Shown one piece after another: positions 50,253 through 59,212 of a DNA stretch of 64,000 bases. Each line of letters starts with the position of its first letter. The stretch's first letter is position 1. The notes beneath the pieces were generated by a model. It was not told the DNA's origin. It did not search any database and saw nothing but the letters and a program-made list of their open reading frames with translations. Made by a program: the position numbers and the translations under genes. This stretch comes from Flavobacteriaceae bacterium PS02337 (GTDB lineage Bacteria; Bacteroidota; Bacteroidia; Flavobacteriales; Flavobacteriaceae): the NCBI GenBank assembly GCA_029959285.1, contig JASCOE010000005.1, positions 124,001 to 188,000 on the forward strand, given 5' to 3'.

Positions 50253-51152
50253 ATGAGTTCAGTATTAAAAACAAACGCTTTAGAGAGTGAAGCGATATAC
50301 ATTTTCAGAGAAGTAATTTCACAGTTTGACAAACCGGTTTTACTTTTCTCAGGAGGAAAAGATTCTATTACATTAGTGCGTTTGGCGCAAAAAGCATTTT
50401 TCCCTGCTAAGATTCCGTTTCCTCTGTTGCATGTTGATACGGGACACAATTTCCCTGAAACAATTGCTTTCAGAGACAAATTGGTAGAAGAATTAGGTTT
50501 AGAATTAATCGTTCGTAATGTTCAGGATGCTATTGATGAAGGCAAAGTAGTTGAAGAAACTGGAAAATATTCTAGTAGAAACAGCTTGCAGACTACAACA
50601 CTTTTAGATGCAATTGAAGAATTTAAGTTTGATGCTTGTATTGGTGGAGCGCGTCGTGATGAAGAAAAAGCAAGAGCGAAAGAACGTATTTTCTCTGTTC
50701 GTGATGATTTCGGACAATGGGACGAAAAAAATCAAAGACCTGAGTTGTTTGATATTTTGAATGGAAAAATTGAAAATGGACAAAACGTTCGTGTTTTCCC
50801 AATTTCAAACTGGACAGAATTAGATGTTTGGAGTTATATCGAAAAAGAACACATCGAAATTCCTTCAATCTATTTTTCACATAAAAGAAAAGTTTTTTTG
50901 AGAGACGGTTTAATCTGGTCGCATTCTCCTTTTGTGTACCAAGAAGAAGACGAACAAATCGAAGAAAGAATTGTTCGCTTCAGAACCGTTGGAGATATGA
51001 GTTGTACAGCAGCAGTTGAATCTTACGCAGCAACAATCGAAGAAGTTGTAGGCGAAATCAGAGAATCAACCATTTCCGAAAGAGGAGCCAGAATCGATGA
51101 TAAACGTTCTGAAGCCGCAATGGAAAAGAGAAAACAACAGGGATACTTTTAA
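50253..51152 (+). CDS. cysD: Sulfate adenylyltransferase subunit 2
   Basis: A 299-residue PP-loop ATP pyrophosphatase that, with CysN, makes APS from sulfate and ATP. The PP-loop FSGGKDSITLVRL is near residue 31, and HVDTGHNFPET, GGARRDEEKARAKER and the C-terminal RIDDKRSEAAMEKRKQQGYF are family features. The preceding spacer holds word-like repeats. Confidence 0.96.
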   Translation: MSSVLKTNALESEAIYIFREVISQFDKPVLLFSGGKDSITLVRLAQKAFFPAKIPFPLLHVDTGHNFPETIAFRDKLVEELGLELIVRNVQDAIDEGKVVEETGKYSSRNSLQTTTLLDAIEEFKFDACIGGARRDEEKARAKERIFSVRDDFGQWDEKNQRPELFDILNGKIENGQNVRVFPISNWTELDVWSYIEKEHIEIPSIYFSHKRKVFLRDGLIWSHSPFVYQEEDEQIEERIVRFRTVGDMSCTAAVESYAATIEEVVGEIRESTISERGARIDDKRSEAAMEKRKQQGYF

Positions 51153-51289
51153 TAATTGTTAATTATGAATTGTTAATTGTAAATGCAATTCGGAACGAAA
51201 TTTAAAAGTAGAATCAAGAAAACAAAAACATACAGATTTATAAGTTTTGAGAGAACATGAAACTTTAAACCTGAAACAAAAATATTAGA

Positions 51290-52534
51290 ATGGACGTTTT
51301 AAAAATAGCAACAGCAGGAAGTGTAGATGACGGAAAAAGTACTTTGATCGGGAGATTATTGTACGATACAAAATCATTGACTACTGATAAAATAGAAGCA
51401 ATCGAAAAAAGCAGTAAACAAAAAGGATACGATTACCTTGATTTTTCTTTGGCTACAGATGGTTTAGTGGCAGAAAGAGAACAAGGAATCACGATTGATG
51501 TTGCGCATATATATTTTTCGACTGCAAAGAAAAGTTACATTATTGCCGATACTCCGGGTCACGTAGAATATACAAGAAACATGGTTACAGGAGCTTCGAC
51601 TTCTCAGGTTTCGATCATTTTAATTGATGCCAGAAAAGGTGTTATCGAGCAAACATACCGTCACTTTTTTATCAATAATTTATTGAGAGTAAAAGAAGTA
51701 ATCGTTGCGATTAACAAAATGGATTTGGTTGATTATTCAGAAGAAGTTTTCAATAAAATCAAAGCCGATTTTCAGGCATTAAATGCAAAAAGTACTTTCA
51801 AGGAACAAAACGTAAGTTACATTCCGTTAAGTGCAATCAACGGCGGAAACGTTGTTGATCAGTCAAAAGATATGCCTTGGTATGATGGACAAACCGTTTT
51901 AGAACATTTAGAAGGATTACATGCTTCGGATGTTTTTGAAGCAGGAAAAGCACGTTTCCCAGTTCAGACAGTTATTCGTCCAAAAACAGAAGAATACCAC
52001 GATTTTAGAGGTTACGCAGGAAAATTATACGGAAACTCGATTAAAGTTGGAGATGCAGTAACGGTTCTTCCTTCTTTAACAGAATCAAAAGTGTCAAAAA
52101 TTCACTTTTTCGATAAAACATTTGACGAAGCCGTTGCAGGTTCTTCGATTACAATCGAATTAGAAAATGATATCAATGTTACAAGAGGGGATATGATTGT
52201 AAAATCAGATGAGCTTCCAAAAATTGAAAAAGACATTACAACGACAGTTTGCTGGATGGACAGTAAAAAACTGGTTCCTGGAACTAAATATTTGGTACAA
52301 CACAATACAAATAGAGTTTTAGCAAAAGTAGAAAGCATCAAAAATACAATTGCAACAGATTACTCTGGAACAACAGAAGCTTCTCAATTAGCAATCAACG
52401 AAATTGGAGAAGTAACGATCAAATTAAGCAAACCGTTATACTTTGATTCATACAACGAAAACAAATCAAACGGAGCTTTCATCTTAATTGATACAGCAAC
52501 AAACACAACAGCAGGAGTAGGTTTCATCAGATAG
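51290..52534 (+). CDS. cysN: Sulfate adenylyltransferase subunit 1 (GTPase)
   Basis: A 414-residue EF-Tu-like GTPase that drives the reaction of CysD. G-motifs are GSVDDGKSTLIGRLL, DTPGHVEYTRNM and INKMDLVDY. It is shorter than the roughly 475-residue E. coli CysN and, unlike NodQ, has no APS-kinase domain at its end. This again fits an APS-reductase pathway. Confidence 0.95.
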   Translation: MDVLKIATAGSVDDGKSTLIGRLLYDTKSLTTDKIEAIEKSSKQKGYDYLDFSLATDGLVAEREQGITIDVAHIYFSTAKKSYIIADTPGHVEYTRNMVTGASTSQVSIILIDARKGVIEQTYRHFFINNLLRVKEVIVAINKMDLVDYSEEVFNKIKADFQALNAKSTFKEQNVSYIPLSAINGGNVVDQSKDMPWYDGQTVLEHLEGLHASDVFEAGKARFPVQTVIRPKTEEYHDFRGYAGKLYGNSIKVGDAVTVLPSLTESKVSKIHFFDKTFDEAVAGSSITIELENDINVTRGDMIVKSDELPKIEKDITTTVCWMDSKKLVPGTKYLVQHNTNRVLAKVESIKNTIATDYSGTTEASQLAINEIGEVTIKLSKPLYFDSYNENKSNGAFILIDTATNTTAGVGFIR

Positions 52535-52610
52535 TTGATGGTTTTTGGTTGATAGTTGATGGTTTTTACAGCCAACAACCAACAACCATCAACCGACAAC
52601 CAAAAACTCA
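52535..52610. repeat. Word-like hairpin (GTTGATGGTTTTTGG / CAACCATCAAC)
   Basis: GTTGATGGTTTTTGGTTGAT on the left is matched by complementary CAACCAACAACCATCAAC on the right, so the whole 75-base spacer can fold. In-frame reading through it would add about 21 false residues to the next gene. Sister copies flank the gene at 63008. Confidence 0.65.
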
Positions 52611-52618
52611 AAAGAGAA

Positions 52619-54709
52619 ATGGAAAGTTTTAGAACAGAAATAGAAAATCCGGTAGTTCAGAAGGAGATTATCGAATTAGAAAAAAAGATTCACTTATTCC
52701 GTGGAGGAAAAATTGATGATGAGCGTTTTCGTAGTCTTCGTTTAGCGCGTGGAATCTACGGGCAACGTCAGGAAGGCGTTCAGATGATTCGTATCAAATT
52801 GCCTTATGGAAAAGTAACCAGCGAGCAATTGGTGCGTATTACTCAGGTTTCTGATGAATATTCTACAGGGCGTTTGCACATTACAACACGTCAGGATATC
52901 CAGATTCACTATGTGAGTTTAGACAGAACGCCGGAGCTTTGGGCAGATTTGGCTAAAGACGATATCACGCTTCGTGAAGCTTGTGGAAACACCGTTAGAA
53001 ATATCACAGGAAGCGAATTGGCTGGAGTTGACGTAAACGAACCATTTGATGTTTCGCCTTATGCACACGGACTTTTTCAATATCTGTTAAGAAACCCAAT
53101 CTGTCAGGAAATGGGGCGTAAATTCAAAATTTCGTTCTCATCTTCAGACGAAGATACGGCTTTGAGTTATTTACACGATTTAGGATTTATTCCGAAAATT
53201 AAAGACGGACAAAAAGGTTTCAAAATCATGTTCGGGGGAGGTTTAGGATCTCAGCCAGCACATGCCGAATTGCTTTCAGAATTCGTTCCGGTAAACGAAA
53301 TCATTCCAACAGCAGAAGGAATTATCCGTATTTTCGACAGATACGGAGAACGTGCCAAAAGAATGAAAGCGCGTATGAAATTCTTAATCAAAGAAATGGG
53401 AAGAGATGTTTTCCTTGATTTGGTTGAAAAAGAGAAAAAAGCCATTGCTTTTGAAACATACGAAATTGATACAACTGCTTTCGACGGACCAATTCCAGAA
53501 CCGTTATTAGAAGTTCCGCAAGTTACAATCGAAGATACTGAAGCATATGAAGCGTGGAAAAAATCGAATGTAATCAAGCAGAAACAAGACGGTTATTATG
53601 CTATCGGAATCAAAGTTTTATTAGGAGATTTTTACACTGATAAAGCGAGATTATTAGCCGATTTAATTAAGAATTACGGAGCAAATGAATTACGTTTTTC
53701 ATTGCGTCAAAATATTGTAATACGTCACATAAAAGAAGAGAATCTTCCTTTCTTTTATCAAGAATTAGCGAAGTTGGATTTTGTTCAGCTAGGATATAAT
53801 TCAATTGGAGATATTACGGCATGTCCGGGTACTGATACTTGTAATTTGGGGATTGCAAGTAGTACCGGTATTGCAGAAGAATTAGAAAGAGTTTTAGGTG
53901 CCGAATATCCTCAGTATTTAAACAATCGCGAAATCGAAATTAAAATTTCAGGTTGTATGAATGCCTGCGGACAGCATAATATGTCGGCAATTGGATTCCA
54001 GGGAATGTCAATCAACTCAGGAAAACTAGTTGCTCCGGCTTTACAAGTTTTATTGGGCGGAGGAAGATTAGGAAATGGAGCAGGACGATTTGCAGATAAA
54101 GTAATCAAAGTGCCTAGCCGTAGAGGACCAGATGCATTACGTACCATCTTAAATGATTTTGATGCTAACGGAAGTGGACAAAAATTCCTTGATTATTATG
54201 ATACAAAAGGAGAAAAATATTTCTACGAAATCTTAAAACCTTTTGCAGATGTAACCAATTTAACAGAAGCTGATTTTGTGGATTGGGGTAACGCAGACAA
54301 TTACGTAAAAGCAGTTGGAGTTGGGGAATGTGCTGGAGTTGTGATCGATTTAGTGGCGACATTATTGTTTGAAGCTAAAGAGAAATTAATCCTAGCTCAG
54401 GAATCTTTCGACAACCAAAAATGGTCAGATGCAATTTATCATGCTTACGCAGGATTTGTAAACGGTGCAAAAGCTTTGTTATTGTCAGAAAACCAAAAAA
54501 CAAATCACCACGCAGGAATTGTAGACTTGTTTGATACTGTTTTTGTTGAAAACAATAAAATCGAATTAAACTCAACTTTTAAAGATTTGGTTTACCAAAT
54601 CAATAAAAATGAACCATCAGAAGCTTTCGCTAAAGATTACATTGCTCAGGCAGTAGTTTTCTTTGATAAAATCGAAACTTTCAGAGCTCAGGAATTAGAA
54701 AATGCTTAA
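52619..54709 (+). CDS. Ferredoxin-type sulfite/nitrite reductase fused to a C-terminal HEPN-like domain
   Basis: A 696-residue enzyme. Two ferredoxin-like half-domains (for example STGRLHITTRQDIQIHYV and NELRFSLRQNIVIRHI) surround the siroheme/4Fe-4S cluster site with cysteines in TACPGTDTCNLG and SGCMNACGQH. Sulfite reduction to sulfide is inferred from the neighbours cysH, cysD and cysN. After about residue 580 the fold is normally finished, but some 110 helical residues follow (LFEAKEKLILAQESFDNQKW, DAIYHAYAGFVNGAKALL) that resemble a HEPN domain. The start at 52619 avoids the repeat upstream. Confidence 0.88.
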   Translation: MESFRTEIENPVVQKEIIELEKKIHLFRGGKIDDERFRSLRLARGIYGQRQEGVQMIRIKLPYGKVTSEQLVRITQVSDEYSTGRLHITTRQDIQIHYVSLDRTPELWADLAKDDITLREACGNTVRNITGSELAGVDVNEPFDVSPYAHGLFQYLLRNPICQEMGRKFKISFSSSDEDTALSYLHDLGFIPKIKDGQKGFKIMFGGGLGSQPAHAELLSEFVPVNEIIPTAEGIIRIFDRYGERAKRMKARMKFLIKEMGRDVFLDLVEKEKKAIAFETYEIDTTAFDGPIPEPLLEVPQVTIEDTEAYEAWKKSNVIKQKQDGYYAIGIKVLLGDFYTDKARLLADLIKNYGANELRFSLRQNIVIRHIKEENLPFFYQELAKLDFVQLGYNSIGDITACPGTDTCNLGIASSTGIAEELERVLGAEYPQYLNNREIEIKISGCMNACGQHNMSAIGFQGMSINSGKLVAPALQVLLGGGRLGNGAGRFADKVIKVPSRRGPDALRTILNDFDANGSGQKFLDYYDTKGEKYFYEILKPFADVTNLTEADFVDWGNADNYVKAVGVGECAGVVIDLVATLLFEAKEKLILAQESFDNQKWSDAIYHAYAGFVNGAKALLLSENQKTNHHAGIVDLFDTVFVENNKIELNSTFKDLVYQINKNEPSEAFAKDYIAQAVVFFDKIETFRAQELENA

Positions 54710-55514
54710 TATAAAACCCAAAATAACTTTAGTCGGTGCAGGTCCGGGCGATCCCGATTTACTTACGCTGAAAGCTGTAAAAGCATTGGCTGAAGCAAAT
54801 GTGGTTTTATACGACGCTTTGGCGAATGAAGAAATTCTGGATTATGCACCAAAAAATGCGATCCGAATTTTTGTTGGAAAAAGAATCGGAAATCATGCTT
54901 ATACGCAAGATCAAATCAATCAGTTGATTGTAGATAACGCTTTGACTTACGGAAATGTAGTTCGATTAAAAGGCGGAGATCCATTCATTTTCGGAAGAGG
55001 AAGCGAAGAAATAGAATTTGCAGAAAGTTTCGGAATTGAAACGATCGTAGTTCCCGGAATTTCATCAGTAGTTGCCGTTCCTGCAAGTCAGGGAATTTCG
55101 ATTACAAAACGCGGCGTTTCAGAAAGTTTTTGGGCAATTACCGGAACAACTTCTGATAGAAAATTATCGTCAGACGTAGCTTTAGCTGCACAATCTTCTG
55201 CAACAGTTGTAATCTTGATGGGAATGCACAAATTGCTTCAAATTATTGATTTGTTTCAAAAAGAAGATAAAGGAAATTTACCCGTAGCGATAATTCAAAA
55301 CGGAACAACTTCGGAAGAAAAAGTAGGCGTTGGAACCGTAGATTCAATATTAGAAGTTGTAAAAGAAAAAGAATTAGGTTCACCAGCGATCATTGTTTTA
55401 GGTGAAGTTGTTAGAGAAAGCCATAAATTAAAAGGATTTTACGAAGAATTTTGTCAAAAGAAAGAACTTGATAAAATGTTCCGTAAGGAACATTTGGTCG
55501 GTAGAAAAAAATAA
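54702..55514 (+). CDS. cobA: Uroporphyrinogen-III C-methyltransferase with repeat-derived tail
   Basis: A 270-residue SUMT that methylates uroporphyrinogen III to precorrin-2, the first step to the siroheme of sulfite reductase. Motifs GAGPGDPDLLTLKAV, RLKGGDPFIFGRGSEE and VPGISSVVAVPA are visible. It overlaps the reductase gene by eight bases, indicating coupling. The last 13 residues, KMFRKEHLVGRKK, are encoded by an intergenic-type repeat (55476-55510). Confidence 0.94.
   Translation: MLNIKPKITLVGAGPGDPDLLTLKAVKALAEANVVLYDALANEEILDYAPKNAIRIFVGKRIGNHAYTQDQINQLIVDNALTYGNVVRLKGGDPFIFGRGSEEIEFAESFGIETIVVPGISSVVAVPASQGISITKRGVSESFWAITGTTSDRKLSSDVALAAQSSATVVILMGMHKLLQIIDLFQKEDKGNLPVAIIQNGTTSEEKVGVGTVDSILEVVKEKELGSPAIIVLGEVVRESHKLKGFYEEFCQKKELDKMFRKEHLVGRKK
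55476..55510. repeat. REP-family left arm inside the 3' end of cobA
   Basis: ATGTTCCGTAAGGAACATTT is followed by GGTCGGTAGA, nearly the same text as the nested hairpin at 32124-32150. The right arm (GCACCGTTAGGAGCATCTGA-like) continues in the spacer to about 55560. Confidence 0.7.
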
Positions 55515-55592
55515 TGTTCCCAATAAAAATGCACCGTTAGGAGCATCTGATTGGTAAATCATCTAATTTTGTTTAGATGAAATTAAATTAAA

Positions 55593-56174
55593 ATGGAACA
55601 GAACGAATTATATCCTATATTCTTAAAACTTCATAATCTGAACGTTTTAATTGTGGGCGGAGGAAATGTAGGTTTAGAGAAACTTTCTTTTTTGCTAAAG
55701 TCAAGTCCAAATGCAAATGTTGAGGTCGTAGCACCTGACTTTCATTTAGAAATTAAAGTTTTAGCAGAAAATCATCCTTCAATTAAATTGACGGAAGCGA
55801 AGTTCAAAAAGAAAATGCTTAAAAAACGTCACATGGTAATTGCCTGTACAGACGATTTGAAAGTAAATAAAAGAGTTTACGATTTAGCGAGAGAACGTTA
55901 TTTGATTTGCAATATAGCAGATACACCAGACTTATGTGATTATTATTTGGGCGGAATCGTAACAAAAGGAAACGTAAAAATCGCTATTTCGACAAACGGA
56001 AAATCGCCAACAACAGCCAAAAGGCTTCGTGAGTTTTTTGAGGAAGTAATTCCAGAAGATATCAATCAAATGGTTGAAAATCTTAATGAGTATAGAAAAA
56101 CGCTTAAAGGCAATTTCGAAGAGAAAGTTAAAAGAATGAACGAGATAACCTCTTCATTAAAAAATAAAGAGTAA
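55593..56174 (+). CDS. cysG: Precorrin-2 dehydrogenase / sirohydrochlorin ferrochelatase
   Basis: A 193-residue Met8p/CysG-N type protein that oxidises precorrin-2 and inserts iron to form siroheme. The nucleotide-binding motif VLIVGGGNVGLEKL and NIADTPDLCDYYLGGIV, ISTNGKSPTTAKRLREF are visible. It completes the siroheme branch begun by cobA. Here the E. coli CysG is split into two genes. It is followed by 97 bases before the reductase. Confidence 0.92.
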   Translation: MEQNELYPIFLKLHNLNVLIVGGGNVGLEKLSFLLKSSPNANVEVVAPDFHLEIKVLAENHPSIKLTEAKFKKKMLKKRHMVIACTDDLKVNKRVYDLARERYLICNIADTPDLCDYYLGGIVTKGNVKIAISTNGKSPTTAKRLREFFEEVIPEDINQMVENLNEYRKTLKGNFEEKVKRMNEITSSLKNKE

Positions 56175-56271
56175 AAAAGTTTCGTAAAGAAATAAATGAC
56201 AAAAATCATTGAAAGTACAAGGATTTATTCGTTTCTTTGCGTTATTAAGAATGATTATAAACAACAACATA

Positions 56272-57324
56272 ATGATTAAAACAGATATACTTATAATTGG
56301 AGCAGGACCAACAGGTTTATTTGCCGTATTCGAGGCAGGATTGTTAAAATTAAAATGCCACATTTTAGATGCACTTCCACAACCAGGAGGACAACTATCA
56401 GAGTTATATCCTAAAAAACCAATTTATGATATTCCTGGATTCCCAGAAGTATTAGCCGGAGATTTAGTAGACGGTTTAATGGAACAAATCAAACAATTTG
56501 AGCCAGGTTTTACTTTAGGAGAACGTGCTGAAACAATCGATAAACAAGAAGACGGAAGTTTCATTGTAACTTCAAATAAAGGAACTAAATTTCATGCACC
56601 AGTTATTGCTATCGCTGGAGGTTTAGGAAGTTTTGAACCTCGTAAACCACTTATCGAAGATATCGAGTTTTATGAAGATAAAGGAGTAAAATACTTCATC
56701 AAAAATCCTGAGAAATTCAGAGATAAAAGGGTTGTTATTGCAGGAGGAGGAGATTCAGCATTAGACTGGTCAATTTTCTTAGCAAATGTAGCTTCAGAAG
56801 TAACTTTAATTCACAGAAGAAACGAATTCAGAGGCGCTTTAGATTCTGTAGAAAAAGTACAGGAATTAAAAACAGCTGGAAAAATTAAATTAATTACACC
56901 AGCAGAAGTTATCGGAATCAACGGTGCTGAACACGTTGAGTCATTAGATATCGAAGAAAACGGCGCACACCGTAAAATCGAATGCGACTATTTCATCCCA
57001 CTTTTCGGATTAACGCCAAAATTAGGACCAATCGGAGACTGGGGATTAGAAATCGAGAAAAATGCGATCAAAGTAAACAACGCATTAGATTACCAAACTA
57101 ACATTCCGGGAATCTTTGCCATTGGAGACATCAATACATATCCAGGAAAATTAAAATTAATTCTTTGTGGTTTCCACGAAGCAACTTTAATGTGCCAGGC
57201 CGCATACGGAATCATCAATCCAGGTAAAAAATATGTATTGAAATATACAACAGTTTCTGGTGTAGACGGTTTCGACGGAACACGTAAAGAAGCGCCAAAA
57301 GCGGTTGTGAAAGCGATAGTTTAA
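56272..57324 (+). CDS. Ferredoxin-NADP+ reductase, thioredoxin-reductase-like type
   Basis: A 350-residue FAD/NADPH flavoprotein of the TrxR-like class of bacterial FNR. FAD motif IIGAGPTGLFAVFEA, NADPH motif VVIAGGGDSALDWSIF and GIFAIGDINTYPGKLKLIL are visible; the CxxC pair of thioredoxin reductase is missing, as expected for FNR. It probably feeds electrons to sulfite reductase through ferredoxin. The start at 56272 is chosen by homology; a longer frame begins at a TTG at 56209. Confidence 0.9.
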   Translation: MIKTDILIIGAGPTGLFAVFEAGLLKLKCHILDALPQPGGQLSELYPKKPIYDIPGFPEVLAGDLVDGLMEQIKQFEPGFTLGERAETIDKQEDGSFIVTSNKGTKFHAPVIAIAGGLGSFEPRKPLIEDIEFYEDKGVKYFIKNPEKFRDKRVVIAGGGDSALDWSIFLANVASEVTLIHRRNEFRGALDSVEKVQELKTAGKIKLITPAEVIGINGAEHVESLDIEENGAHRKIECDYFIPLFGLTPKLGPIGDWGLEIEKNAIKVNNALDYQTNIPGIFAIGDINTYPGKLKLILCGFHEATLMCQAAYGIINPGKKYVLKYTTVSGVDGFDGTRKEAPKAVVKAIV

Positions 57325-57377
57325 TCTGAGGTGCTGAGGTTCTGAGGGACTGAGGCGCTAAGTTTTTTAAATATTGT

Positions 57378-57410
57378 AAAGCCCAAATTTTTTAAAGTTT
57401 GGGCTTTTTT
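57378..57410 (+). terminator. Intrinsic terminator after the FNR gene
   Basis: AAAGCCCAAA and TTTGGGCTTT pair over a 10-base loop, followed by six T. Confidence 0.85.
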
Positions 57411-57433
57411 AATTACCATGAAGAATCCCAGAG

Positions 57434-57552
57434 GGATGAAATATTTATAGAAAAGAAATTATTCGTTTGCAAAAGAGCTCCAGCGGAGCGACATATATTT
57501 CGCTCCGCTGGAGCTTTTGTGTTGTGCTCGTCGTTTTTCTATAAATATTATG
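57434..57552. repeat. Nested hairpin repeat with GCTCCAGCGGAGCGA core
   Basis: Outer arms AAATATTTATAGAAAA and TTTTTCTATAAATATT enclose the inner hairpin GCTCCAGCGGAGCGA / TCGCTCCGCTGGAGC. The GC-rich core contrasts with its AT-rich arms. It contains a spurious 64-codon frame. Confidence 0.7.
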
Positions 57553-57633
57553 CTCCTCTGGAGCTAAATTGTGTAAAAAGAAAAAAAACTTAGAACCTTA
57601 GCCTCTCAGCCCCTCAGAACCTTAAAAAAAACA

Positions 57634-57665
57634 TTTGCAAATCGAAAGCCTATTTCATACCTTTG
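57634..57665 (+). promoter_or_regulatory. Promoter of the SAM riboswitch-metH transcript
   Basis: TTTG (57634-57637) and TACCTTTG (57658-57665) are spaced by 20 bases, 24 bases before the riboswitch. Confidence 0.7.
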
Positions 57666-57688
57666 CACTGTTCTTAAAATTATTGTCA

Positions 57689-57801
57689 GTTATCACGAAA
57701 GGCGGAGGGATAGACCCGATGAAACCTTAGCAACCCTTTATCATAAAGAAGGTGCTAAATTCTACTTTATACGACATTTTCCAGTATTAAAGATAGATAA
57801 C
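57689..57801 (+). ncRNA. SAM riboswitch (S-box/SAM-I type) ahead of metH
   Basis: Core motifs in order are GGAGGGATAGACCCGATGAA, CCTTAGCAACCC, AAGGTGCTAAATTCTAC and GATAGATAAC. P1 is GTTATC (57689-57694) with GATAAC (57796-57801). No clear terminator follows directly. About 350 bases of repeats separate it from metH, so its output may use one of the hairpins there (for instance 58039-58071). Confidence 0.9.
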
Positions 57802-57870
57802 ACAAATACATACTCGTATTTCTCAAAACTTTTCTCGATAACATATAATATTTACTGAAACAGATTCTGT

Positions 57871-58017
57871 ATCAGGAGCGAATCATTGGCGCATTTTTGC
57901 AGTTAATAGTTCCCGCTTTACGTTGCAATCATTTTGCTTTTTAAAGAAAAAAGCAAAATGATTTCCACTTCAATCGGGGCTAATGAGCCGGCAATAGTGC
58001 ACTTTTGGAATTAATGT
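57871..58017. repeat. Dispersed repeat with TCCCGCTTTACGTTGC and CAATCGGGGC arms
   Basis: TCCCGCTTTACGTTGCAATC is followed by an inner hairpin (ATTTTGCTTTTT/AAAAAAGCAAAAT) and by CCACTTCAATCGGGGC. I recognise this layout as a common intergenic repeat in Flavobacterium genomes. It is inserted between the riboswitch and metH. Confidence 0.65.
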
Positions 58018-58038
58018 GAAAAAAAAATATCGAAGGTC

Positions 58039-58071
58039 AAACCCGACAGGTTTTTAAAACCTGTCGGGTTT
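58039..58071. repeat. Perfect palindrome AAACCCGACAGG / CCTGTCGGGTTT
   Basis: A 12-pair stem with GAAGGT and ACCTTC extending it further out. It lacks a T-run so termination is uncertain, but it lies in the metH leader. Confidence 0.6.
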
Positions 58072-58148
58072 AAAAGAACCTTCACAATCATAATAAAAAA
58101 ACTTAGCATCTTAGAACCTCAGTATCTTAGAAGCTAAAAAAAGAAGCC

Positions 58149-59153
58149 ATGGCAATAACAATTCAAGAAGCAATAAAAAAAAATATCCTAATCCTTGACG
58201 GAGCAATGGGAACAATGTTGCAACGCTATAATTTCTCCGAAGAAGATTTCAGAGGAGAGCGTTTCAAAGATTTCCCGCATCCATTAAAAGGAAACAACGA
58301 TTTACTATCCCTAACACAACCGCAAGCGATTCGCGACGTTCATGCCGCTTATTACGAAGCTGGCGCAGACATTGTAGAAACCAATACCTTCTCAGGAACG
58401 ACAATCGGTATGGCCGATTATCATATGGAAGATTTGGTTTACGAGCTAAATTACGAATCGGCAAAAATCGCAAGACAAGTGGCCGATGAGTTTACCGCAA
58501 AAAATCCAGAAAAACCACGTTTTGTGGCTGGTTCAATCGGGCCAACAAACCGTACAGCAAGTATGTCTCCAGATGTAAACGATCCGGGTTACAGAGCCGT
58601 AACGTTTGACGATTTAAGAATTGCGTACAAACAACAAGCAGAAGCTTTAATGGATGGTGGCTGTGATTTACTTTTGGTAGAAACGATTTTTGATACCTTA
58701 AATGCAAAAGCAGCACTTTTTGCAATCGAAGAAGTAAAAGAAGAACGTAATCTTGATATTCCAATTATGGTTTCAGGAACGATTACAGATGCTTCAGGAA
58801 GAACACTTTCTGGGCAGACAGTTGAAGCGTTTTTGATTTCGGTTTCGCATATTCCGTTATTAAGCGTTGGTTTCAATTGCGCTCTTGGAGCCGATTTGCT
58901 GAAACCGTATTTAAAAACATTAGCACACAATACAAGTTTTAATGTTTCAGCGCATCCAAATGCAGGATTGCCAAACGCTTTCGGACAATACGATGAAACG
59001 CCAGAACAAACTCAGGCTTTTATCAAAGAATATTTAGAAGATAATTTAATTAATATCATTGGAGGTTGTTGCGGAACAACTCCAGATCATATTCGATTAA
59101 TGGCTGAGGTTGCAAAGAATTATAAACCGAGAGTTGCGCCGGTTATTGCGTAA
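58149..59153 (+). CDS. metH: Methionine synthase, homocysteine-binding part
   Basis: A 334-residue homocysteine S-methyltransferase domain, equal to the N-terminal module of MetH. Zinc ligands are seen as Cys in [10 protein letters not shown] and the pair in [25 protein letters not shown] is at the N-terminus. It must work with the cobalamin-binding part at 60241 as a split enzyme. It is under the SAM riboswitch. Splitting of MetH is known in Bacteroidota. Here the two halves are separated by an unrelated lipoprotein gene. Confidence 0.93.
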   Translation: MAITIQEAIKKNILILDGAMGTMLQRYNFSEEDFRGERFKDFPHPLKGNNDLLSLTQPQAIRDVHAAYYEAGADIVETNTFSGTTIGMADYHMEDLVYELNYESAKIARQVADEFTAKNPEKPRFVAGSIGPTNRTASMSPDVNDPGYRAVTFDDLRIAYKQQAEALMDGGCDLLLVETIFDTLNAKAALFAIEEVKEERNLDIPIMVSGTITDASGRTLSGQTVEAFLISVSHIPLLSVGFNCALGADLLKPYLKTLAHNTSFNVSAHPNAGLPNAFGQYDETPEQTQAFIKEYLEDNLINIIGGCCGTTPDHIRLMAEVAKNYKPRVAPVIA

Positions 59154-59165
59154 CGATTTCCACTT

Positions 59166-59179
59166 CCTGCAAGGTTTTA
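59166..59179. repeat. Half of a CCTGCAAGGTTTTA palindrome
   Basis: CCTGCAAGGTTTTA is the left half of the palindrome found whole at 60150-60176, on the other side of the lipoprotein gene. Confidence 0.5.
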
Positions 59180-59212
59180 GCAGTATTTGAATGAAATATT
59201 TAGCTACGAATT

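Larger units (their letters stand above)
57330..57630. repeat. Inverted pair of GGTTCTGAGG-type word repeats
   Basis: The words GAGGTTCTGAGGGACTGAGG (57334-57353) after FNR and CTCAGCCCCTCAGAACCTT (57605-57623) are complementary across about 250 bases. Between them lie a terminator and a nested hairpin. Confidence 0.55.

Noticed and set aside
52556-52618. N-terminal extension of the sulfite reductase
   Set aside because: The extra residues are translated from a word-like hairpin repeat; homology begins at 52619.
57399-57593. 64-codon ORF
   Set aside because: It reads straight through a nested palindromic repeat and its peptide is a by-product of the repeat.
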